A stretch of 64,000 nt of DNA from Smittia aterrima (Eukaryota > Arthropoda > Insecta > Diptera > Chironomidae), in the NCBI GenBank assembly GCA_033063855.1, contig CP093830.1:9672854-9736853 (forward strand). Direction: 5' to 3'. The notes under the pieces were generated by a model that saw only the letters and a list, made by a program, of their open reading frames with translations, did not search any database and was not told the DNA's origin. Position 1 is the first letter of the stretch, and every line of letters begins with the position of its first letter. The translations under genes and the position numbers were made by a program. Below are positions 25,701 through 37,700 of this stretch, piece after piece.

Positions 25701-28700
25701 CGAACGCTCGAGTCTTGCGGTTGCTGTTCATGAAATTGCCGCTAAAGTTTTCACTCAAAACGCGGAAATTGTGAACTTTGTGTCAAACGGAAAAGCGAGA
25801 AATAGCTTTCGTTTGATGGAATTGAAAAATGAAATATTTTCAATTAATTCTGCTGATCCAAAGTTTGTCCTTCGAAATCAAGAAATAAATCGTGTGACGA
25901 ATATCGGAGTTCGAAAATGGAGATGTTCAATTCTTTTTGTGGAAACATTTTCCGATTTCATCGCAATTTTTGAGAAATTCTCTCCCAATGTCTTCAAGTT
26001 TCGAGGACATCATCTTGTCGTTTTATTAAATGAATCATTTCCAGAAGTTAAAGAAATATTCAAACATTTTTGGAGAAAACAAGTCATCAATGTCAATGTA
26101 ATTCATGAAACAAACGTGACTGGAGAAGTTCTCGTGCAAACTTTCATACCATTCAATAAACGGAAGTGCAACGATACATCGCCCACTTTGATAAATCGTT
26201 TCTTTGATGGGAAATTTGAGAGAGAACTCCAAAACATTTTCCCTTTGAAATTAAAGGACTTGCATGGCTGTCCAATTCGACTATCGATTCCCATCAATTC
26301 TGAGCCTTTTATTTTCATTAAAACATCAAAGAATGGAACACAAACTATGACAGGAGAAGCAATTGATTTGATTAATGCGTTGTCCGAGAGTTTGAACTTC
26401 AAAATCAATTTTACATATGTTGGCGACTTTGGTTACTTTTATGACAACGGATCAGTTTCTGGTGTTTTTAAAGCATTGATTGATGAGACTGCTGACATTT
26501 CAATACAAAATTTGTGGCTCAAGCCGACTCGATTGAAATTTCTTGATACAACAGCTCCTTACACTTCAGAGCCAATTGTGTTCATTGTTCCACCAGGTCG
26601 CGACCTTACAACGTTGGAGCAACTCACTTTTCCTTTTACAATTCCTTTTTGGCTGTCGATACTTGCTTGCTTCGTTATCGCATTTATTGTGATCTCTATT
26701 GTTAAATATAAAGGTTGCGAGGGCTTTGTGTTTGGAGTTAGAGTTGGAAATCCCTTCGTCAATGTCATCATCGCTTTTCTTGGCGGAACTCAAAAATCTC
26801 TCCCAAAAAGAAACTTCGCGAGATTCTTGTTGATGTGCTTTCTGCTGTATTCGCTTGTGATCCGAACTCTTTATCAAGGAACATTCTATCAACTTTTGAG
26901 ATTAAATATTCATAAAGGAGAAGTTCAAACAATCAAGGAAATGATTAACAACGATTTTCACTTCTTTACTTTACCGAAGAACGTCGACGTGTTCGATGGG
27001 ACTGAAACAATTTCGAGAAGGTTATTTGAAGTGATTTGAAATTTCTGTTGTCTAAATGAAAATTTATTTGTTAGATTGATTTCGGTTTCTGAGAAGGAAC
27101 ATGATGAGATTGTGGAAAGGATTAGAACTGATGCGACATTCAAAGGAGCAATTGGACGATCTTACATAAGATTGGTTTACTTGAACAAGCTTCGACCGAG
27201 AGCACTTCGTTTCACGATTTGCAAAGATGCCTTTTCAAATTTGCCTGTTGTGATCTATACTCGAAAAGATTTCTTTCTCCTCAACGCACTCAGTGACAAG
27301 ATCGACATTTTGAAGTCGTCAGGCTTAATCGATTATTGGTATTACCAAGATGTTGGCAAGCGACGGTTCATGAAAGCTGAAGACTTGACGCAACCTCAAA
27401 CGCTAACACTTAGACATTTGTTTGGTTGTTTCCATCTATTGATGTTTGGACTAGCAGCAAGTTCTATTTGCTTTGTCGTAGAACTCTTAATCTCCAAATT
27501 TGGCTCGCGTGTCGTGAATGTTGAGTCTACGAAAATAGTCAAATGTGGACTCAATTGATCTCATTAGAATTGAATTGACAATTGTAACGAAGGAAAAAGA
27601 CATTTCTCAATGTTTAACGAAGTCTATAATAATAACTTGATAAATAAATAAGTTTCGATTTATCGTATAAACTAGAAAAATCAGAGAAAGCTTCCTAGTT
27701 AACGTTGAGCCTTCAACCTGATCAGTTTTGCTATGAAGAGCTCTTTGAAATTTCTTTTATTTTTTGTGAATTGTCTGTTTGTTGAGGGAAACTTGAATTA
27801 TTCTCGAATGCATTTGTCGCAGGAAAAGATAATTGCCAAAGCTGTGATTGAATTGATAACAAAGTCGTGGATGAATAAACAAAGCACAGTAAATTTGATC
27901 AAAGCCACAAACGATTCGCAAGAACTCTCTTACATCGTCGATAAGGTTACAACTGGATTGGGATCTTCGTATAAAATTGCATGGAGAGTTGAATCTCGAA
28001 ATGCTCCGTCTCTCGTTTATAAAAGACCAAGGCGATGTGTGATTCTCTTCATTCAAACATTCGATGACTTCAGCGAAGTTTTCAAAAAGTTCACACCCCA
28101 ATCAGTCAAATTCGACGGAGAATTTTTGATAGTTCTCACGCACGGAAAGATTGACGAGAGACAAAAAATATTTCAAAAAATGTGGAGCTCTCAAATCGTT
28201 AATGTCAACATAATGTTTGAGGATGAAGATGGAACAGTTTTTGTCGAAACTTTCTTTCCCTTCAGTAACCAAAAATGCGGAGAAACAATACCAACCATCA
28301 TCAACGAATTTAAACTCGAGAGATTTGTAAACAAGAAAGAAATATTTCCCGAGAAGTTGACAAATCTTCACGAATGCCCGATACGGGTCGCAACATCAAA
28401 CGGATCCGTCCCGTTCATCTTCGCAGAAAAACTGCCGAACAATTCTTTTCACCTTCACGGCAGAGACATTAACCTTTTGAACAGTTTGTCGCATGCTCTC
28501 AACTTTCGTATCGACTACGTTTTCGTTGGAGACGAAGGAGTTCTTCATGAGAACGGATCAGCGACGGGTCCATTCAAGTTGCTTCTCAAAGGCAAAGCTG
28601 ATCTCATAATCGCTGATTACTGGCTCAAAGTCAATCGATTGTCATACATTGATTACTCAACACCTTACACAACACAACAAATCGCATTTGTCATTCCGGC

Positions 28701-31700
28701 AGGAGCTGAATTGACGTCTTTCGAGAAATTCATTAAACCTCTTGACATGTACACGTGGATGCTCACAGTGTTGTTTATTAGTGTCGCTTTTCTCGTGATT
28801 TTTTTGGCTGGGAAACGTTCATCAAAGTTTCAAGATTTCCTTTTCGGATCGGGAATCAGGGAACCCTACATGAACGTGCTAATCGCGATTTTCGGTGGAT
28901 CACAAACTCAAGTTCCACATCGAAATTTTGCAAGATCTCTTCTCATGATGTTCCTGCTGTTCTGTTTGGTCATGCGAACTCTCTACACGGGCTCGCTCTA
29001 TCGCTTTCTACAGTCGAAAGTTTATCACAAAGAAGCTCAATCGGTTAATGACATGATAGAGAGAGATTACAAGTTCTACACGGTTTCGGCGATTCTCGAT
29101 TTACTGCAGGCACAACAGAGAATTTATCAAAGGTTAATAGCTCGTTAACATGTCTGACATCTATTTAAACGTTAATCATTTACAGGTCTGTTGTTTTCCC
29201 AGCCGAGAAACGACCAGAAATATTAAAGCAAATATCATCGAACCCAAAATTCAAAGGAGCATTGCTACGTTCGTTGACAGGAACTTTGTACAACAATCAG
29301 TTGCATTTAAATGAAACGAAGCATTTGGTTTGCAAGGAAATCTTCTTAACAATTCCAGTTGTTTTATATTTTCCTAAAAACTTTTACTTAACTGATGCGG
29401 TTAACAAGAAAATTGATTTGATTCAAGCCGCTGGGTTAATCGACTACTGGCGATCGCAAATCATTGACGTAAGATACCTAAAAATCCCAGAAGACAAGGA
29501 ACCCCGTGGCATTAAGATTGAATATTTATCTGGTTGCTTCTACATTTTATCAATTTCTTTTGGTCTCGGCTTGTTGGCATTTTTCGCTGAAGTTTTTGTT
29601 GGATGTCGAAGTCGAGGAGGAAAATATCGAACGAAACAAAACGCAAAATCCTTAAATTCTAATGAAATTGTTTGGTGAATTATCAACGCAAATTTGCACA
29701 AATAAAGTTTTTACGTTTAGAAAGAAAAAATTTGAAATTTCGCGGAATATTTCTTTGAGCAATCCGAGTCGCAATTGTTCGAGAAATCTCAAAAAAATTA
29801 AAAGAAATCGGAATATTTTCATGTCGGCATTTGTGATATTAGAGTTGAATTATTAATCTAAACTTATTTTATTTTATTACTTCTCATGACAATTCATTCA
29901 AATCGCATTAAATTAAGTTTAAAAAAATGCAATTTTTGTTGAATTCTTTGAGTTCGTGGAATGATTTTTCGTCATCGTCATCTCTCCCCTTCGAAAATTA
30001 GTAGAATGAATTGAAAATTAAATTAAGCGAGAAATAAAGTTTTAAAATGGAATACAAAGCTATAATTCTACTCATAACTGTGCTCGCTTTAAGCGCCACT
30101 AAAGCAAATGGTGATTTAGATGATTTCTGCACTTTATCTGGAACGATCAAAGGTTTAAGTGAATTTTCATCGATTTTCGTGAAATTGTGAGTATCAAGTG
30201 CTTTCTAGGTTGAATAAACTCGTGATGTCTCTCGATAAATTGGAGACAATAAAACGCGATTATATTCAGTTATTAGGTTCTGTTTGCAAAGTTAGATCCA
30301 AATGGCCGGCTTTGACCCTTTTTCATCTTTGCGAGCAGAACTTAATTCCCTCATGAAAGAAATAAAATTAATAATTCATAAAATATATTTTAGATTCAAC
30401 AAACAAGGAAATTTAAAGGAAAGCACTGAAGTGTCTGAGACCGGATTCTTCGTTCTTCCAATTTACGATAAAGGCGAATACACGATTCGTGTGGCAGCTC
30501 CAGCTGGTTACAGTTTTCAACCAGAGGAAATTAAACTAAACTTCGATGGAGTCAATGACATCTGTAGTCAAAAGAAAGACGTCAACTTCAACTTTAAAGG
30601 ATTTGGAATTACTGGAAAAGTCAATATTCTCAATGAGGCTGCTGGTGCTAAACGTGTCACAGTCTCGTTGTATAATGATAAGAATCAAGTGATCTCAAAG
30701 ACACTAACTGACGATTCAGGAATCTACACCTTCAGTCCGATCGTTCCAGGATCATATCGTGTCGTAGCCTCGCATGACTCTTGGCATTTCTCGAAATCTG
30801 AACATTCCGTGACTGTGTCTACTGGCAACACGAAACTTCCTGATGATGCTTTGGTAGTTTCTGGATTCAATTTGATTGGTCGTGTGGCTCAACCATCAGT
30901 TAAAATGGGATTCCTCATTTACAATGCGAAGAATCAGAAAAACACTCACAAGTGCAATGAGAAACTTCCAATTGGAAATGTTGCACAATTAATTTCGAGC
31001 AAATATGAACCACAACCAATTTGCTTCACTTCTGCCATCAAGAACGGAGAGTTTTCATTCCGCAACTTAGCAAGTGGCCGTTATTTGATTTTACCACATG
31101 TTGATTCAAATGAGATTGAGCTTAATATCAGTCCATCATCACTAGAAGCAGAAATTAAACATGATAACTACCAACTCAGCGATGCCTTCGACATCAGTGG
31201 ATTTAGTGCAACTGGTCGAGTTTTGCTATCGCAACAGTCGAAGAAAGGAGTCGCTGGAGCAAAAGTTAAATTGAATGGAAATCTCGTCGCTACAACTGAC
31301 GCCACAGGATCGTACACACTGAAGAACATCAAGGAAGGAACGTATACGATTCAGGTTTCTGCCCCAGACGTTGAATTCCAAGATCATACCGTGAAAATAT
31401 CGATGACAAATGCAGTTGTGCCGGAGGTTTATGTATCAGGATTTAAAGTTTGCGGCAAAGTCATCTCAGAGAAGTCTTTCAAAGTTGCAATTAAGAAGCA
31501 CGGCTCAACTTTCTACACTGAAGCCAATTCTCAACCACAGGATGGTGGAAACTTCTGCTCTTTCGTTGGCAATGGAAAGTACGTAATTGAAGTTTTAATC
31601 GATGAGAGCGACAAGAAGAATGTTCAGTTCTATCCAATTCAACAAACAGTTGAAGTCAACTCTGCTTCAGTGTCAGACATTATCTTCTCGCAGCTACGAG

Positions 31701-34700
31701 CGACTGTTACAGGAGAAGTTTCATGTCTATCTGATCAAGAGAATGCTTGCAAAGACATTGAAGTTACTTTGAAACCTGTTGATGAGATGAGCACTTCGTC
31801 TCTCAAAGCAAATGTTGTCAATGGAGTTTACACATTCGAAGAAATCCTCCCAGGGCGTTATCAAATCACTGTTCCATCAGAAGCTTTATGCTGGGAAGCC
31901 GATCAACACAACATCGTTGTCAAGTCAACTGTTGAAAACGTTCCAAAATTCGTTCAAAGCGGATACAAAATTGGACCAATCATCGCAAGCCACGATTCTA
32001 AGGTAATTTTTAGACTTCACAAGAATTAGCAGAAGAACAAGAAAGTAATGTTGCTTAGGAAAATATTTTATCTAAGTTAAATTAACTTTCTTTTTTTTAT
32101 ATTTATCTTGAAGGGACCCTCTGAGTGTCCCGATAATTTACTACATAAACTAATTAATCAAATCTTTTAGGGAACTTACAAATTGCGTAAGGCTCAAGAA
32201 GGAAAATCAGCTGAGAGCAAAGATGTTGAGTTAACTAGCGGAGCTAATGTTTTATGTGTTCCCGTCGCTGGAAACTACGATTTGAAAATCACAGGATGTC
32301 ACACTTACGACGAGTCATCAAAAATATTGTCGACTAAAGGTTCGTCACCAGTTTACATCAACGCAATTAGACATCGTAATGGCATTCGTATTCTGAGCGA
32401 GATTGACCAAGTGTTCACAATCGAAGCAGACTTTGAAGATGGAACTAAGCAAATTTGGAAGCCAGTTAAGCAAACTGAAAAAGTCGATGGTTATGTAGCT
32501 TACAACATTAATATTGATCTTGGCTCTGGTGAGAAAGTAAAGCTTACACCTAAGAGCGAACAAATGCTCTTTAAACCGGATCAAACAGAATTGAAGGGAG
32601 CAGCTGATTGCGTCGATGTTGCATTTAACTTCATCGCAACGAAAGGATTAGTTGTTTCAGGAAAAACTGAGCCACTCATTGCTGACGTCGTTGTAACTTT
32701 GAACTTCCCGAACAATGCTGAATTATCAACTATGACCACAACCACAAACGCCGCTGGAGAGTTCAAGTTCCCGACCATTGATCCAACAATCGACTATGAT
32801 CTCAAGGCTGAGAAGGAAAGCTACATCTTTTCTGATTACGATACCGCCAAGAACCTTTTCAACGGACATAAACTCTGTGAAATCATTGTTCAAGTCAAAG
32901 ATGAGGAGGTGAAGGAACTTGCTGGAGTTGTGATATCGCTTAGCGGTGGAGAAAATTATCGCAAGAACCTTGCGACTGCTGCGAACGGAGAAATTAAATT
33001 CCACTCATTAATGCCAGGCAAATATTATTTGCGAGCGATGATGAAAGAATATGACTTCAAGCCAAACTCGCAGACAATTGAGATCAAAGACGGCGAAACA
33101 CTCAACATCGATTTAAGGTGAGAATTAAGATAATGATTGACGCATTAAAGTGTTTACATTCCTTTTGTTTTTCAGAGGTAAACGTGTTGCTTATTCCGTG
33201 TTCGGTAAGATTACTACGCTCAGTGGTGATGCTTTTGGCAATGCTATGGTCGAGGCCGTTTCGACCTCTGAAGATTGCAGCAATCATCAAGAGGAAGCGA
33301 TGACTGAATTTAATGGACAGTACAGAATTCGTGGCCTTCAAAAGGGCTGTGATTACAAAATTCGCTTGCAGAAAAATGCAAATGTCGAGCGATCGATTCC
33401 TGCTGATCGAAGTGTTCAAGTGAAAGCAACTGACACTGAAAACGTTAATTTCATTGCCATCAATCCTCTTAACATCTGTGACGTGATCGTGAAAATCAGA
33501 TCAAAGAACAATGAGCATTACAAGACATTGAAGATTCAGATGTTCAAGAAGGAATCGCCTGATACTCCTTTCTATACTCAGAGAATCGAGAATTTGATGT
33601 TACCAAAGAGTAAAGATAACGAAAATATTTTGGTCCACATGCCTCGTATCAATGCTAATGATTATAACAAAGTTTTCTTCATCGAACTGACAACAACATT
33701 GAGCGACAAGCATTACAACTTCAAGCTTCCATCAATTCAGTTCACAGCGAATGAGTCGACCGAGTACTTTGTCATCGACTTCGATCCAATTTTGAAACAA
33801 GCGGAAACTGAACTAAACAAAAATTCGTTAGTCGCTTTGCTTCTCATTTTCCTCGTTGGCTTCGTTTTTCTCAAGCACGAGCTCGTCTTTGAGATGGTCA
33901 ACAACCTGTGGATGAAGTTTAGCAGTGACGTCGCCAGCAGACAGCCAACCAAAAAGACTGATAGCAAGGTTGATAACTTCATCGATGAGAAGGAAATCAA
34001 TCAACTTGCGCAGTTTATCGAAGAAAGAAAGAAGAAAAAATCGAAAAAGAGCAACTAGCTTGATTGTACCGAGCGGAAATTTTAAGTTGAATCAAAGATA
34101 AATTTGATTTAGAATAAAGAAATTCGATTTAGAATAAAGTTTTACTGGGAAAGTTGTGGAAACTAATTTTTGGTTTTATGTACATCTCAGAATTATTTTC
34201 AGCTTTTTCCCAAGAGATTTTATTAGAAAATTATGCTTCAACTGAATGACATTCGCCTTCGCTTTTAGTTAACTCGATTATTTATGACAAACATTTTTAT
34301 CTCTTAACAGAATCGGACGGCGAGCTAACCGATTGGAAAAATCTCGCTTGGTATCCTTTCTACTGTGTCTTACAGCAGGATGAACAAACCTTCACGGCTT
34401 ACTGTTCTGAAGAGTTATCGGTGAGTCATCACGCAATTGAGTTTATTTCATAAATTTCCCTCTTCTTCTGGTTTTCCCTGAAATAATTTCATCGCGTTAA
34501 CGAATGTGTTGTTGTTGTTCTTACTCTTTCCACGCATTCACTAAAATTCTTGATCCGCTGCACATTCTCGATAACAAAATAAATAACAGATAATCCCCGT
34601 AACACCCAATCGAGAAATGAGGGTAAGTCTTGTCTCATTAACTTTAGTTGATGAGCAGATGTTCGGCTTCAGAGAATTTTCTTTTAACGCTTCATAGTGA

Positions 34701-37700
34701 ATCACTCGAGACTATCAGAAAATTAATCTAATTCTATTCAACCACTAGCTCGCCGATGTTTTCTTCGCTGACTTGCCGCGGATTCGCTTGGACCGTCATA
34801 TAGGACGGCCAAGATCCCGCAAGACGATTTGGGAGCCACAACCAAATACAATTCACGAAGAGAATGAAGACGAAAACGCATTCAACTCGTCGAATCTCGA
34901 GCTCAACTCAACTCTCCATCAAATCAATCTAGGTGAGTAGTGCGAATTAAAGCAGAAAACTGTTTTTATCGGAATTAAATTGAGGAAACCATTTGTCAAT
35001 TAAATGAAATCAAAGCGTCGAGTTCTCACAAAGTGTTTATTGAGTTTTTAAATTACAGTTTTGAAACAGGGAAAGTTTCCGAGTGACGCCGTTATCTAAG
35101 CTTCGTTTCTATTTAAACATTTGACATTTCCTTTGAATTGCTCCTTAACTCTTCGAACGATTTAAATGCAAATTACGCAAAAATTTACATTAAACTGCCA
35201 CAACTTCTTAGAGTCTCGACTTTGACTTTGGGCGCGAGGTTCTCTTGCTTTTGCTTTCGACTCGAGTTAAAACTTTCATGCAACTTTGAAAACGAAAGGA
35301 AGTTGAATGTGATTTAAACATTTTTTTATATTTGATTTCTCAATAATCATTCAAATAGTTAATTAATGATTCGAGAGCCTTTGCCAATCACGCAATCCAC
35401 TGGAGCATAATGCACGCAAGCGCGTTAATTGTGAGCGCCAGATGATCAGTAACAATGCGGAGATTACACGTTAGTTCATTGAATTACCAATGATGTTTTC
35501 TCACCGCCTCAATTAGCATTATTTCCATTATTTTATTCGCGCGTCGAACACAGAAAATACCGCAAAATTGCATAATCTCACTTCGCTTGGTGTTGCTCGT
35601 GCGAAAATCAACTCAAATTGATTGAACATAATGCAGCGTAGTGGAAATCGAGAGTTTATTGATTGTGCAGAGTCTTGGGTTGTGTGCTTTGGAAGTGTCA
35701 CGAGAAAAATAATGAAACGTCAACAGAATACAAATGAGCAAGCAAACTTGACAAATTGTCCTTTTCTGTTTGCCTCTATTATGAAGTAAACAATTTTCTC
35801 CTTGATCTATTTTAATAAGCGATCAATGTTGTGAAAGAAAAATTCCGGAGAGCTGGAGTTTCTTAAATATCCACTGCGGGATCCGCCGCATCATCTCGTA
35901 GATGTGTGAGTGTAAATATTTCTCAATTTTCTCTCTGTTTTTCCATTTCGTACGTCGCCTCGTTCTCTCATTCGATCGAGCGGTTTCATTCAACGAGTTG
36001 TTGTCGAGTTGAGCGGTTATCGCGCGCGTTTGATTTCCATCTCGTGAGGAAAATATTTGAATATTTTGACTATTAAATAATTTAGTGGATATTTGATGAC
36101 TGTCATGTGTTGAAGTCGCGACTGACTGAGGAAACAAGCAAAAAGAACGAGGAATAAATTGGATAACAATTATTTCTTGTGTTGTCAGTCTCAATTATCG
36201 TGACGAGTCAATGTTTGTGCGCGAAGTTCTGAAGTGATCCGACTCTAATTGAAGTCATAACTAAAAATAATTCCAAGTAAAAACTCTTTGCCAAGTGATT
36301 TTCCAAACGGTGAACATGATGATACGAAAAACTGTTTCATTTGTTTTTCTCGAGGTCCCCGAGCGATTTAATTCACAAGATTGCATTTCATTAGAAATCT
36401 GTTTCGCTGCTTTAGCATCGCGAAGAGTGAGAAATGTGATGTTGTGGGACTTAGAGTCGTCGTAAATCAAGCGTTGCCAGTTGAGAGCAATAAATATTCC
36501 TTCTCGCGGAAAACTGCAAAAGCTTCTCGCGGTTGTGAAAGTGAAAGAAAAAACTTTTCTCTAATTAAAATCAAGTGTGAAACTTTGCTTTGCGACTAAT
36601 GGAAATGCCAATCGACCCTAAAAGTTCCTTGACATGTTTTCATAAATTACTGAACGATTAACATTACTCAACAAAGTGCAATGAATTAAGCTCGTAATCT
36701 TCATGTTTCTTCACTCTCACTCGCTCCGTCGTTCGATTGACTTAACGACGTGATTACGATCCTTCTTAACAATGTTGTTGTCGTGAGGCTTTTATAAATT
36801 CGTTTTCTTTTTATGTTTTATGATTCATCAATGCGCCCATTAATTATAAGTCTACCGAAAAAACAATGTTTCTCTCGCTGTGAAGTGTTCATTACAGAAA
36901 CAGAAAGGAAATCGAGTGCGTTCGCTTCGCATTAAGCATTGTAATCGAGTGAAACAACAGAGATCTTAGTAGGCTAAGTGGCTTTAAAAATCAAATGCAA
37001 ATCACTGGAATTATTCACTTAATTCGTGATGAAAGGCTGTTAAACGTCAGCGACGAAATTCCCATCCAGAAACCCTGAAATCTCAGCGATTGTCTCGGCA
37101 AGAGCTTTTTTTCGCTTGAAATTGAAATTTGAAATTTTTCTTTTGTTCGACAACATGTCGTGTAGCTAACAACTGAAATACGATCTCCGCCCGATCGCTG
37201 TTGCAGCAGTCATTGCGACTCTCTAAGCTCCGCCATGCCCATTTCACTCTTTGTCTCGTGAAACGCTAAAAATGCAATTGCACGGAACGAAAGTTCAAAA
37301 GAGTTCGCTGTTCATTGTTCAAATGATGCGCGGGACTTTTCCATTCGTCAGCTTTCATCGGCAGTGTGATCCAGTGAAGCGTTTAATTTGAGTCACCAAA
37401 TGTTTTCGGGTGAAATCATTTAAATCAGGGCAGGAAGCCACTGAAACTTCTTTTTTTTTGTAAGCAATTGTAAATAGCAATTGCTCAAGAGTTAAATAGA
37501 TTTCAAGCTTTTGCTGACTTTCAAGCATCTCCTCTTGGAAAATAAAATTGGATTCTCCACTGTCGATGTGTCCAATTCACTTTGAATGTGCTGTGACTGA
37601 TTCCGCTGATGCTGCGGTAATACTTCATCCATTCGATGTGCATCGATAGGCAAAATCATTTATTTTCGGTGAGAAACATCGTTAGCCAACAACAAACTTT

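Noticed and set aside
30302..30393. Open frame running upstream of NOMO exon 2 with its own start (MAGFDPF)
   Set aside because: It lies in the intron. The exon at 30047-30186 carries a signal peptide and joins exactly in phase to FNKQGNL, matching the family N-terminus.
35823..36194. 123-codon minus-strand open frame
   Set aside because: No family resemblance and no supporting signals.
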